From positions 2,418,001-2,482,000 of the forward strand of contig NZ_UGQM01000001.1 of NCBI RefSeq assembly GCF_900454025.1: 64,000 nt of DNA, given 5' to 3'. Positions 54,666-61,853 of this stretch are shown one piece after another. Numbering within the stretch: position 1 is the first letter of the stretch; the number at the start of each line of letters is the position of its first letter. Below the pieces are notes generated by a model, which had not been told where the DNA came from, made no database searches, and saw nothing but the letters and a program-made list of their open reading frames with translations. The DNA is from Mycolicibacterium gilvum (GTDB lineage Bacteria; Actinomycetota; Actinomycetes; Mycobacteriales; Mycobacteriaceae). The position numbers and the translations under genes were made by a program.

Positions 54666-55388
54666 TCACGTCCCGGGCAACCCGTCGAGAGCTTGTCGCA
54701 GGTCGCGCTCGAAGCGCTCTGCGTCGATGCCGAGCCCGTGCAGTACGCCGTCGGCATCCTCTTCCTCATAGAGGGCGAGCAGCAGATGCTCGGTGCCGAT
54801 GTAGTTGTGGCCCAGGCGAAGTGCGTGCCGGAACGTCAGCTCCAGGGCCTTCTTCGCGCGTCCGTCGAACGGTACGAGGGCGGGCACGTCCTCCGACCGC
54901 GCGGGCAGCACGATGCGGTCCCGGATGCCGTCGAGGGCGATGCCCTGAGCCGCCACCAGCTGGGCGGCGAGACCGCTCGGATCCGAGAAGAGTCCCAGGA
55001 CCAGGTGCGCGGGCGCGATCTCGCCGTTGCCCGCGGCGTGGGCCTCGTTCTGCGCGTGGACCACCGCGGCGCGGGCCCGTTCGGTGAACCGGCTGAAGCC
55101 GGCGTCGGGGTCGAGGGCGGCCGTGTCGGTCGGCGTCTTCGGCACGAAGCGTTTCTGGGCCGCCTGCTTGGTGACGCCCATGCATTTACCGATCTCGGTC
55201 CACGACGCCCCGGAGCGGCGGGCCTGATCGACGAAGTGCCCGATCAGGTGGTCGGCGACGTCGTCGAGAGCTTCGGCGGCCAGAACGGCGTCGGTCAACT
55301 GGTCGAGCGGTTCGTCGTGGACGCGGGTGATGACCTCGATGAGGTCGTCGAGACGGACGGGGCGGCTGATCTTGGCGGCATCACTCAT
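54666..55388 (-). CDS. clpC2: ClpC2-like Clp-N domain protein and repressor (Rv2667 type)
   Basis: ClpC2 is a small Clp-repeat protein in which an N-terminal HTH precedes two Clp-N repeats; it binds ClpC1-targeting antibiotics and represses its own gene in mycobacteria. Here the HTH is in GASWTEIGKCMGVTKQAAQKRF (about 61-82), and the Clp-N repeats are FTERARAAVVHAQNEAHA ... HLVLGLFSD and GTEHLLLALYEEEDADG. The ATPase domains are absent as expected. Length 240. Two palindromes lie directly upstream. Confidence 0.9.
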   Translation of the reverse strand: MSDAAKISRPVRLDDLIEVITRVHDEPLDQLTDAVLAAEALDDVADHLIGHFVDQARRSGASWTEIGKCMGVTKQAAQKRFVPKTPTDTAALDPDAGFSRFTERARAAVVHAQNEAHAAGNGEIAPAHLVLGLFSDPSGLAAQLVAAQGIALDGIRDRIVLPARSEDVPALVPFDGRAKKALELTFRHALRLGHNYIGTEHLLLALYEEEDADGVLHGLGIDAERFERDLRQALDGLPGT

Positions 55389-55409
55389 GCGTCAACTGTA
55401 GGTTGACGC
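55389..55409 (-). promoter_or_regulatory. Operator 1 upstream of clpC2
   Basis: gcgtcaac (55389-55396) and gttgacgc (55402-55409) form a perfect 8-bp inverted repeat with a 5-base spacer, touching the clpC2 start codon. It is identical in arms and spacing to operator 2. The most likely binder is ClpC2 itself. Confidence 0.85.
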
Positions 55410-55416
55410 CACCAAA

Positions 55417-55437
55417 GCGTCAACCAGTAGTTGACGC
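55417..55437 (-). promoter_or_regulatory. Operator 2 upstream of clpC2
   Basis: gcgtcaac (55417-55424) and gttgacgc (55430-55437) repeat operator 1 exactly, with a centre-to-centre distance of 28 bases. It overlaps the stop codon of the upstream SRPBCC gene. Two such sites fit cooperative binding of a dimeric repressor. Confidence 0.85.
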
Positions 55438-55916
55438 TAGCTGCGCGGGTAGCCGCGCCGGACTGTGCGGTCGAGGATCCCCAACGTTCCTCGTAGGGCG
55501 AGCTCGGAGATCACGGGGAAGATCCCCATGTCGCGCCAGTGCTGGTGGATGTCGGACCAGTCGTAGAACGAGGTGACGAGGGTGCCGGTGTCGGCGGGCT
55601 CCAAGCGGTAGCCGTAGACGTGACCGATCTGCGGCTTGAGCTGCCCCAGGATGGTCCAGGCGATCAGCGCGTCCTGTTCGTACTGCGTGATGGCGACGGT
55701 GACGTCGTAGCGGCCGAGTTCGGGGAAATCATTGAGCGCCGCGCGGTCCATGTGGACGACGAAGGAGTCCCCGACGGCGCGGGCGGGCGAGCCGTCGGCG
55801 TCCTGGAGCATGCCGGTGGCGTCGATGGCGACGTGGCCCTGGGGGTCGCACAGCACCCCGAATATGTCGGCGGGCGGTGCGGCGATGATGCGGGACACTT
55901 CGATGCGATCGGTCAT
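55437..55916 (-). CDS. SRPBCC (START-like) ligand-binding protein
   Basis: A 159-residue protein with the SRPBCC/polyketide-cyclase fold: VSRIIAAPPADIFGVLCDPQGHVAIDATG at the start, then alternating beta strands and a final helix (ILDRTVRRGYPRS). It probably binds a hydrophobic ligand; none is known. The ATG at 55916 is used. It ends inside the second clpC2 operator and reads in the same direction as clpC2. Confidence 0.82.
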   Translation of the reverse strand: MTDRIEVSRIIAAPPADIFGVLCDPQGHVAIDATGMLQDADGSPARAVGDSFVVHMDRAALNDFPELGRYDVTVAITQYEQDALIAWTILGQLKPQIGHVYGYRLEPADTGTLVTSFYDWSDIHQHWRDMGIFPVISELALRGTLGILDRTVRRGYPRS

Positions 55917-55930
55917 GGCGCCATCGTGTC

Positions 55931-56347
55931 ATGCAGTGGCATAGCTCACGCTCCTGTTTCGTTCCGCCGTCGCACCGGGAACTCGAACGCATGATGCGGG
56001 CTAACGACAAGACCACGATCCAACCGAGGATGCTGCGTCGGGCGTTGGACTTCATGCACGAGAACGCCCAGTACGACATCACGATCCGCGACATCGCGTC
56101 GGCGGCCGATGTCACTCCCCGGGCGATCCAGTACGCGTTTCGCGAGCACCTGGACACTACGCCGCTGGAGTACTTGCGACGTATCAGGCTCGAACGGGCG
56201 CATCGAGAGCTGATGTCCGCCGACCCGTCCTTCGACACGGTGACCTCGATCGCGGGACGATGCGGGTTCAGCCACCCGGGCAGATTCAGCAGCGCCTACA
56301 AGCAGGTGTTCGGCACCGAACCGAGCCGCACGCTACGCAGTTCGTAG
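55931..56347 (+). CDS. AraC-family HTH domain protein, probably fragment of a longer regulator
   Basis: The 138-residue frame consists of a typical AraC/XylS DNA-binding domain only: PRMLRRALDFMHENAQYDIT, IRDIASAADVTPRAIQYAF and the second HTH with CGFSHPGRFSSAYKQVFG. Full members carry an N-terminal sensor domain of about 180 residues, absent here. The upstream residues are not clearly of that domain, so the gene is either truncated or a genuine short regulator. ATG 55931 or 55991 may be the start. Confidence 0.7.
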   Translation: MQWHSSRSCFVPPSHRELERMMRANDKTTIQPRMLRRALDFMHENAQYDITIRDIASAADVTPRAIQYAFREHLDTTPLEYLRRIRLERAHRELMSADPSFDTVTSIAGRCGFSHPGRFSSAYKQVFGTEPSRTLRSS

Positions 56348-56367
56348 GGCGTCAGGCCGGCGAGGGG

Positions 56368-56787
56368 TTACATCGGGGTGAAGCCCACCCCGTTGTATTT
56401 CCCGGCCTGCCATCCCTGAGCCCCGAGGCACACCAGGGGCCGTCCGTCGGGAGCCTGCGCGGCGGATTGCGGTTTGGGGCACGGTGCGCCGATGTCCTGG
56501 ACGCCGAACAATTCGTAGCTGGTCTGCCAGAAGCCCGTGTAGATGGGCGGCCACTGATTCGGGATCCATCGGCATTGCAGCGCTTCGCCACCGGGTCCGC
56601 GACCGAACGTGAAGCGGTCCATGTTCGTGCAGGGGCCGGTCAGGTGGGCGTCGTAGTTCATGCCCGGCACATCGGTGGAGTAGCGGACGGGATCGTCCCA
56701 GTAGATCGGGCCGGGCTGCGCGGACGCGACGGGTGCGCAACAGAGGGCGGCGCCGAGCGCGCTGGCCACGAGCATCTTGCGGATCAT
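56368..56787 (-). CDS. Small secreted protein of unknown function
   Basis: A 139-residue protein with a signal peptide (MIRKMLVASALGAALCCAPVASA, cleavage after SA). The mature part has four cysteines (GPCTNMD, LQCRW, APCPK, LVCLG) likely to form two disulfides, and many tryptophan/tyrosine/proline residues. The family is mycobacterial; no function is known. It lies next to the AraC-type gene, in convergent orientation. Confidence 0.75.
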   Translation of the reverse strand: MIRKMLVASALGAALCCAPVASAQPGPIYWDDPVRYSTDVPGMNYDAHLTGPCTNMDRFTFGRGPGGEALQCRWIPNQWPPIYTGFWQTSYELFGVQDIGAPCPKPQSAAQAPDGRPLVCLGAQGWQAGKYNGVGFTPM

Positions 56788-56890
56788 GTTCCACCCCTAC
56801 GTCGTCGACGGCCGTACCGGCGTCTTGCGACATTAGTCGGTGCGATGGGGCGCTGGAAGCTTTCCCGCGGGGGAAGAGGCCTGAAACGAT

Positions 56891-56927
56891 CTCGGCCCGC
56901 CACCCGGGGGGTTGGTGGCGGGCCGAG
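56891..56927 (-). terminator. Long perfect hairpin (terminator-like)
   Basis: ctcggcccgccacc at 56891-56904 pairs with ggtggcgggccgag at 56914-56927 around a 9-base loop, a 14-bp perfect stem. There is no T-tract. On the minus strand it follows the small gene ending at 57042; it may also protect the region between 56788 and 57041, which otherwise holds nothing recognisable. Confidence 0.8.
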
Positions 56928-57041
56928 GGTATCGGGTTTCGCAGTTCGTTTCTCAGTCGAACAACTCTGAAGCTATGGCCCCAACCTGAGAGGGGCCTAA
57001 TAGCTACATAGGTCTGCGCTACGAAAAATTCCGGGTCGCCG

Positions 57042-57341
57042 TCACTTGAGCCGCAGGACCGACGCCGGGACCCAGTGGGTGACGGAGTCTTTCTGGCCGC
57101 CGTGGGTGATCGGATACGTCACGAGTCCCCACCACCGGCCCTGCTCGCTCAGGCCCCAGCACGTCAGCCGGCCCTCGACGATCGAATCCATCTGAAGACC
57201 TTTGGGGTGGTACCTGCCGTCGCAGTGGGCCTCGCGGGGGAAGAGGGCGACGAGATCGATCAGCACCCGGTGCGGTGGATGGACCCGGCGGAAGACCGGG
57301 CGCAGCGGTTGACCGCCGTGCCCGATCTGCTGCATCGCCAT
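57042..57341 (-). CDS. Hypothetical protein (99 residues)
   Basis: No family recognised. I start at the ATG 57341 (MAMQQIGHGGQPLRP). The sequence has a charged centre (FPREAHCDGRYHPKGLQMDS) and a C-terminal region rich in Trp/Gly (WWGLVTYPITHGG ... WVPASVLRLK) that looks like a small compact beta domain. Isolated in a 500-bp stretch between the secreted gene and the ArsR operon. Confidence 0.55.
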   Translation of the reverse strand: MAMQQIGHGGQPLRPVFRRVHPPHRVLIDLVALFPREAHCDGRYHPKGLQMDSIVEGRLTCWGLSEQGRWWGLVTYPITHGGQKDSVTHWVPASVLRLK

Positions 57342-57561
57342 TGCTCGATCATATGTTCGAAACGGGCGTCGGTGAAGGTCGGCCCGGAAACGACTCAGGC
57401 TCGGTCGAAACCGGGCCTGATGCGAGGAAATCTGGTGCGAGGTCCTGGGTTTGACGTAGGTCAGTCGCATTTCTGAAACCGTGAGGTACCGGGCTCGCCA
57501 GAGTCGCGAACCGACGTTACGACGTCGTGCAACGGTTCCGGCGACTCCGCGAAGAGTTCCG

Positions 57562-57591
57562 TCTATACATTGATCGCTGTACTATGGCGCC
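57562..57591 (+). promoter_or_regulatory. Probable promoter-operator of the ArsR operon
   Basis: The stretch tctatacattgatcgctg holds imperfect inverted half-sites (atac and gtac) spanning a possible -10 box (tactat). It sits immediately before the GTG start, consistent with autoregulation by the ArsR protein. Confidence 0.4.
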
Positions 57592-57921
57592 GTGCGGACG
57601 GTTTTCCACGGCGATGCCCTAGCCCGGTTCGGGCATGCCTTATCCGATCCGGTCCGGGCGAGGTTGCTCCTGGCGTTGCGCGAGGGGCCGGGCTACCCCG
57701 CTGAACTCGCCGATGTCCTGGGCGCGACTCGGCAGAACGTCTCGAACCACCTGGCGTGTCTGCGTGGCTGCGGGTTGGTCGTGGCTGCACCCGAGGGCCG
57801 GCGCATGCGATACGAATTGGCGGACGTTCGTCTTGCGCACGCGCTCGGCGCCCTGCTCGAACTCGTCCTGGTGACGGATCCGAGCGCCTGCCCCGCTTCG
57901 CCCGCCGATGATTGCTGCTGA
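57592..57921 (+). CDS. ArsR-family metal-sensing repressor (CmtR-like)
   Basis: A 109-residue winged-helix repressor with ATRQNVSNHLACLRGCGLVVAAPEGRRMRYEL, the alpha-4 and alpha-5 metal site region, and C-terminal cysteines (PSACPA, DDCC) plus a cysteine in the recognition helix, suggesting Cd(II)/Pb(II)-type sensing like CmtR. The GTG at 57592 follows a tatacattgatcgctgtac stretch, a likely promoter-operator. First gene of a three-gene unit. Confidence 0.85.
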   Translation: MRTVFHGDALARFGHALSDPVRARLLLALREGPGYPAELADVLGATRQNVSNHLACLRGCGLVVAAPEGRRMRYELADVRLAHALGALLELVLVTDPSACPASPADDCC

Positions 57922-57932
57922 GGACGACTCCG

Positions 57933-58622
57933 ATGACCGACCCCGCCGCGGAGGAGCTGAAACCGCTGATCGCCAGTTCGGCGGGCTGCACCGACGCCGG
58001 TTGCACTGCGACCGCGGCCACGGTCTCTCCCGCGCGTCGAGCGGTGCTCACCCGTCGGGTAAGGCTGTTCGTCCTGGCGACCATCACCTACAACCTGATC
58101 GAAGCCGTAGTGGCGATCAGCGCAGGCACGATCGCGTCGTCTGCGGCCCTCATCGGGTTCGGGCTCGACTCGCTCATCGAAGTCGCCTCAGCCACCGCCG
58201 TCGCCTGGCAGTTCGCAGGCCGAGACCCTGAGGAACGCGAGCGCACAGCGTTGCGGATCATCGCCGTCTCGTTCTTCGCGCTTGCCACCTACGTCACCGT
58301 CGAGTCGGCACGAGCACTCTTCGGCGCGGCGGAAGCGGCGCCATCGCCCGCCGGCATCGTGCTCGCGGCGGTGTCGCTCGCCGTCATGCCGTTCCTGTCC
58401 TACGCGCAGCGCCGAGCCGGCCGAGAATTGGGTTCCGCAAGCGCTGTAGCGGACTCGAAGCAGACTCTGCTCTGCACCTATCTGTCGGGCGTCCTGCTCG
58501 TCGGCCTCCTACTCAACGCTCTGTTCGGGTGGTCATGGGCCGATCCGATCGTTGCGCTCGTCATCGCCGGTGTTGCGGTCAAGGAAGGCCGCCAGGCATG
58601 GCGCGGCGAGCACTGCTGTTGA
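57933..58622 (+). CDS. Cation-diffusion-facilitator-type transporter
   Basis: A 229-residue transporter with about six membrane segments. The N-terminus carries a cysteine-containing motif (SAGCTDAGCTATAATV), then VAISAGTIASSAALIGFGLDSLIEVASA with the aspartate typical of the CDF family, and SADSKQTLLCTYLSG (metal-binding D and D in WADPIVALVI). It is likely to export a heavy metal sensed by the upstream repressor. The ATG at 57933 is used, 11 bases past the regulator stop. Confidence 0.82.
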   Translation: MTDPAAEELKPLIASSAGCTDAGCTATAATVSPARRAVLTRRVRLFVLATITYNLIEAVVAISAGTIASSAALIGFGLDSLIEVASATAVAWQFAGRDPEERERTALRIIAVSFFALATYVTVESARALFGAAEAAPSPAGIVLAAVSLAVMPFLSYAQRRAGRELGSASAVADSKQTLLCTYLSGVLLVGLLLNALFGWSWADPIVALVIAGVAVKEGRQAWRGEHCC

Positions 58623-58649
58623 CGCACACAACCGAGGGGACCGGATTCA

Positions 58650-58994
58650 ATGACCCGTATCAGCGCTCAGGCGCGGGCCGTCTACGACACCGAAATGCAG
58701 GCCGCCCGCGCGACCGCCTCGGCCGACCAGCGCTGGCACCACCTTGAGCGGGCGCATATCGTCTCTCAGCCCTTCGCGTGGCTGCACACCCGCAACCACA
58801 TCGCCATGCTCAGACTCGCGCTCACACAACATGATCGGCGCGAAGCTTTCGGCCAAGTCATCCGAATCTTGGTAGCCGCTCCCGGCTCGCTGACGGGCCG
58901 GTATCCCGAGGGAAATACGGGACGTGTCGCCGCGGGGCTGACCACACCGATGCCGGTGCCACGCGACCTTGCCGCCGTTATGCGGTCTGCCTAG
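58650..58994 (+). CDS. DUF3703 protein
   Basis: A 114-residue protein of the DUF3703 family, with HHLERAHIVSQPFAWLHTRNHIAM and EAFGQVIRILVAAPGSLTGRYPEGNTG. The family often accompanies metal-resistance genes. It follows the transporter by 27 bases and completes the operon. Function unknown. Confidence 0.85.
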   Translation: MTRISAQARAVYDTEMQAARATASADQRWHHLERAHIVSQPFAWLHTRNHIAMLRLALTQHDRREAFGQVIRILVAAPGSLTGRYPEGNTGRVAAGLTTPMPVPRDLAAVMRSA

Positions 58995-59130
58995 TTCACG
59001 TTCGTTCTCGGTTCAACGGACCCGGATTGCCCGAGCGTGACGCCTGCCGGCGCGCCTTCGGGTCATTGCGGTGCCGTAGGGGATGCACCAACCATCGGAG
59101 AGCCGCCCGCATTGGGCACAGAAACACGAA

Positions 59131-59151
59131 AGGCCCGGAATTGCCGGGCCT
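59131..59151 (-). terminator. Hairpin downstream of the tRNA 3' fragment
   Basis: aggcccgg (59131-59138) and ccgggcct (59144-59151) form a perfect 8-bp stem with a 5-base loop. It lies 15 bases beyond the tRNA 3' end, in the right place to terminate the original tRNA transcript (minus strand). Confidence 0.7.
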
Positions 59152-59166
59152 GACCTGGTAAAACGC

Positions 59167-59194
59167 TGGTGCGCGATACTGGGATTGAACCAGT
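59167..59194 (-). other. Attachment site (att core): 3' end of a tRNA gene, probably tRNA-Val
   Basis: On the minus strand the sequence is a complete T-arm (actgg - 7-base loop ttcaatc - ccagt) followed by the acceptor 3' strand tatcgcgcacca with the encoded CCA. It matches the 3' end of mycobacterial tRNA-Val as I remember it. Beyond 59194 the tRNA sequence is lost, and the integrase gene follows 150 bases later. The intact tRNA should be at the other junction, outside the window. Confidence 0.75.
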
Positions 59195-59310
59195 TTCATT
59201 AGGCGGCCGGTGTGGAACCGTCTGACCTGTGCAGAAAGCCTCTGAACAGGCGACACGCACGACAGTAACGCTGGAGCCAAGCGGAAGCAAGAGGAACCTG
59301 GGCTAGTCTC

Positions 59311-59331
59311 TTATTGCGCGTTTATTGCGCG
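59311..59331 (+). repeat. Two direct copies of ttattgcgcg before the integrase gene
   Basis: ttattgcgcg at 59311-59320 is repeated at 59322-59331 with a one-base spacer (11-base period). Located 15 bases before the integrase start, these are plausible arm-type binding sites or a promoter element. The rest of 58995-59345 holds the terminator and the attachment core; I see no gene in it. Confidence 0.65.
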
Positions 59332-59345
59332 GACGGGAGGCCACA

Positions 59346-60473
59346 GTGACGCAGGCGAAAAAGCGGGACCGCCGCAAGTTCGGTCGCATTCGGCAGTTCA
59401 AGTCCGGCCGGTGGCAGGCCAGCTACACCGGACCCGACGCCAACGTCTACATCGCACCCAAGACGTTCGACGCGAAGGTCGACGCCGAAGCGTGGCTGAC
59501 CGACCGCCGGCGCGAGATCGACCGCGAACTCTGGTCGCCGGATAGCGGGCAGGAAGAACGGCCCTCAGCGCTGTTCGGCGAGTACGCCGAAGGGTGGCTG
59601 AAGCAGCGGGGCATCAAGGACCGCACCCGCGAGCACTACCGCAAACTGCTCGACAATCACATCCTGCCGAACTTCGCTGACGTCGAGCTGCGCGACATCG
59701 CTCCCGACGCCGTGCGCCGCTGGTACGCCACGACCGCCGTCGGCACGCCCACCATGCGCGCACATGCCTACTCGCTGCTGCGGGCGATCATGCAGACCGC
59801 GATGGCCGACGATCTCGTCGACTCCAATCCGTGCCGGATCTCTGGTGCCTCGACGGCCCGCCGTGTTCACAAGATCCGACCCGCCACGCTCGGCGAACTG
59901 GAAACCATCACCCACGCCATGCCGGCGGCCTATCAGGCGTTCGTTCTCATGGCCGCCTGGCTGGCGATGCGCTTCGGGGAACTCACCGAACTGCGCCGCA
60001 AGGATGTCGACCTGGCCGACGAGGTGGTGCGCGTGCGCCGTGCCGTGGTGCGTGCGGGTGACGACTTCAAGGTGACGACGCCGAAATCAGACGCCGGTAT
60101 CCGCGACATCAGCATTCCGCCGCACCTCGTTCCGGCCATCGAGGACCACCTCGACCATTACGTCAGACCTGGGAAGAACTCGCTCTTGTTTCCTTCGGTG
60201 GGAGATCCTGAGCGTCACCTCGCGCCGTCGGCGCTGTACCGCATGTTCTACACCGCCAGATCGAAGGCCGGTCGTGACGATCTCCGCGTGCACGACCTCC
60301 GGCACTCGGGTGCGGTGCTCGCTGCGGCGACCGGCGCGACCCTCGCCGAACTCATGGGCAGGCTCGGACATTCAACCCCCCAGGCCGCATTGAAGTACCA
60401 GCACATTGCCGGTGGGCGCGACAAACAGATTGCCGCACTGCTGTCGAAGATCGCCGAGAACGGGGGAGCGTGA
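59346..60473 (+). CDS. int: Tyrosine integrase
   Basis: This enzyme inserts and excises the element at the tRNA. It has an N-terminal arm-binding domain (residues about 10-75), a SAM-like core-binding domain (LFGEYAEGWLKQRGIKDRTREHYRKLL, about 75-160) and a catalytic domain with R in AMRFGELTELRR, HDLRHSGAVL, LGHSTPQAAL and the nucleophile Y in KYQHIAG. Length 375 is normal for mycobacteriophage enzymes. The GTG at 59346 follows gggagg. The next gene overlaps by 1 base. Confidence 0.95.
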   Translation: MTQAKKRDRRKFGRIRQFKSGRWQASYTGPDANVYIAPKTFDAKVDAEAWLTDRRREIDRELWSPDSGQEERPSALFGEYAEGWLKQRGIKDRTREHYRKLLDNHILPNFADVELRDIAPDAVRRWYATTAVGTPTMRAHAYSLLRAIMQTAMADDLVDSNPCRISGASTARRVHKIRPATLGELETITHAMPAAYQAFVLMAAWLAMRFGELTELRRKDVDLADEVVRVRRAVVRAGDDFKVTTPKSDAGIRDISIPPHLVPAIEDHLDHYVRPGKNSLLFPSVGDPERHLAPSALYRMFYTARSKAGRDDLRVHDLRHSGAVLAAATGATLAELMGRLGHSTPQAALKYQHIAGGRDKQIAALLSKIAENGGA

Positions 60474-60871
60474 TGGACGCTGTTGCCGCGTACCGTGCTA
60501 TGACGGCAAAGGACCGTCGTAGCGTCCTGCTTGCTGAATACCGTTGTCACGAGCGATGTTTACTTCTGCACATTTGGCAGGCTCCCACTGGGCGGTACTA
60601 CTACCAGCCGCCCTATCGCTTGTCGCCCGAGATCACCGCACTCGAGACTGCCGAATCAGCGCGTCGCAAGCGCACGTCGGATGGATACCGCCGATGGCGT
60701 GAACGTGCGGGCTCGGTCGACGAACTAATAGAGTTCGCCGCCGGTGGCCCACCCGACGTGTTCATTGGGTTAACCCTTACCTGCGACCACGTCCGAGAAG
60801 CGGTTCCTGCGGGGCGATTCGTGTTGGACGCAGCGCAGCCCGGGCGGCCGCTAAGAATCCTCGTTCCATAG
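60473..60871 (+). CDS. Hypothetical prophage protein (132 residues)
   Basis: I do not recognise this protein. It is basic, with a central aromatic stretch (GRYYYQPPYRLSP) and three cysteines (CHERC, TCDH). It starts at ATG 60473, overlapping the integrase stop, with ggggga upstream. Its position directly behind the integrase suggests a shared transcript. Some phage genomes place an excisionase or immunity gene here, but nothing in this sequence supports that. Confidence 0.55.
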   Translation: MDAVAAYRAMTAKDRRSVLLAEYRCHERCLLLHIWQAPTGRYYYQPPYRLSPEITALETAESARRKRTSDGYRRWRERAGSVDELIEFAAGGPPDVFIGLTLTCDHVREAVPAGRFVLDAAQPGRPLRILVP

Positions 60872-60938
60872 GGATGCGGGTCGCGTGACACGCAGTGCGC
60901 CCGGAGTGTCATGGAATGTCGCGGCGCGAACATACGGT

Positions 60939-60944
60939 TATAGT
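60939..60944 (+). promoter_or_regulatory. Probable -10 box of the early operon (excisionase promoter)
   Basis: tatagt at 60939-60944 matches the SigA -10 consensus and starts the interval leading to the excisionase. I see no convincing -35. The 150-bp interval 60872-61022 contains this box and two palindromes (60962-60974 and 61000-61021). Confidence 0.5.
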
Positions 60945-60999
60945 GAGTCTCATCGACGCCCGGCATGGAATGCCTAACCCGAGAATGTAGTCGGCACCT

Positions 61000-61021
61000 C
61001 GGAAACCTCTGGAGGTTTCCG
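61000..61021 (+). promoter_or_regulatory. Perfect palindrome that covers the excisionase ribosome-binding site
   Basis: cggaaacctc (61000-61009) pairs with gaggtttccg (61012-61021) across a 2-base centre. The right arm carries the ggagg SD of the gene starting at 61023. It could be an operator for a repressor or an RNA hairpin hiding the SD. Confidence 0.75.
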
Positions 61022-61022
61022 C

Positions 61023-61229
61023 ATGCCTGGAAATTCGTCGAATAACATCCGCCGTCGCCGCTACGCCAAACTGGGCGAAGCGGCCGACTACCTCGGCGTC
61101 ACCGACCGCACTATCCGGCAGATGATCGCCGACGGTCGACTGACGGGTTACCGCAGCGGCAATCGCCTTGTCCGCGTAGACCTCAACGAGATCGACGCCG
61201 CTATGAAGCCGTTCGGCGGTGCGGCCTGA
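61023..61229 (+). CDS. xis: Excisionase-type HTH protein
   Basis: A 68-residue basic protein with a MerR/excisionase HTH: KLGEAADYLGVTDRTIRQMIADGRLTGYRSGNRLVRVDLNEID. The domain binds DNA and would direct the integrase toward excision, or act as a repressor. The ATG at 61023 lies directly after the palindrome. The next gene starts 1 base after its stop. Confidence 0.82.
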   Translation: MPGNSSNNIRRRRYAKLGEAADYLGVTDRTIRQMIADGRLTGYRSGNRLVRVDLNEIDAAMKPFGGAA

Positions 61230-61230
61230 C

Positions 61231-61506
61231 ATGACGACCGCAAAGAGAAACCGCCCGAGCGGGGGAACTCGGGCGGCATCAAAGTCCAGGGCGACGGACT
61301 ACCACCAGAATAGCGGCGATTACCGTCACGAGCCCGAAAGCGCGCAGGACCGTGCCGTGCGTGCCGCTATCGAGCTACTGGCCGATCACGGCTACGCCGT
61401 CTCCGCTCGGTGTATCGACTGCGGGCACGTCATCGCCACTGATTCGAGTCTGGCTCGGATGCGCGGGCCGCACTGCCACGCCAAGGCGAAGGCGGTGACC
61501 GCATGA
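61231..61506 (+). CDS. DUF6011-like zinc-binding phage protein
   Basis: A 91-residue protein with a basic, disordered N-terminal half and a C-terminal zinc site: ARCIDCGHVIATDSSLARMRGPHCHAKA, giving Cys-x2-Cys and Cys/His ligands, as in DUF6011. Function unknown, phage-typical. The stop overlaps the next start (ATGA). Confidence 0.75.
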   Translation: MTTAKRNRPSGGTRAASKSRATDYHQNSGDYRHEPESAQDRAVRAAIELLADHGYAVSARCIDCGHVIATDSSLARMRGPHCHAKAKAVTA

Positions 61507-61853
61507 CGTACGAGTCTGCATCGCAACAGGTGTCGTGGTCCGACGTGCACGCGTTCGTGTTGCCGAAGCTCAAGAAAGCCGGCGACTGGCCGATGGCCGG
61601 ATCGCCGGAATGGTGTCTGCTTGACGACCGTGATCCGGTGAAGTGGGCTGCGGTTTTGGACGCGGGCCAGCACTGGATTCTGCGGGTCGAAGGCTGGCAG
61701 ACAGCGGATTGTGACGCATCGGCGGCGATCTCGGCGGGTGCGGATTGGGCCGCGACTTCCCGCCTGGTGACTCAACACAATTCCTATTTCGCAGCACGTC
61801 CGTGGACTGCGCGTCAGACATTTCTCCCGAAGGTTGGGGGGTGGCTGCAATGA
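61503..61853 (+). CDS. DUF2742 phage protein
   Basis: A 116-residue protein with the DUF2742 opening SWSDVHAFVLPKLKKAGDWPMAGSPEWCLL and VKWAAVLDAGQHWILRVE. Proteins of this family occur in the phiRv1/phiRv2 prophages of M. tuberculosis. Function unknown. Overlaps both neighbours by 4 bases. Confidence 0.85.
   Translation: MTYESASQQVSWSDVHAFVLPKLKKAGDWPMAGSPEWCLLDDRDPVKWAAVLDAGQHWILRVEGWQTADCDASAAISAGADWAATSRLVTQHNSYFAARPWTARQTFLPKVGGWLQ

Noticed and set aside
59167..59260. A complete tRNA gene on the minus strand
   Set aside because: Only the T-arm and acceptor end are present; the anticodon and D arms do not follow beyond 59194.
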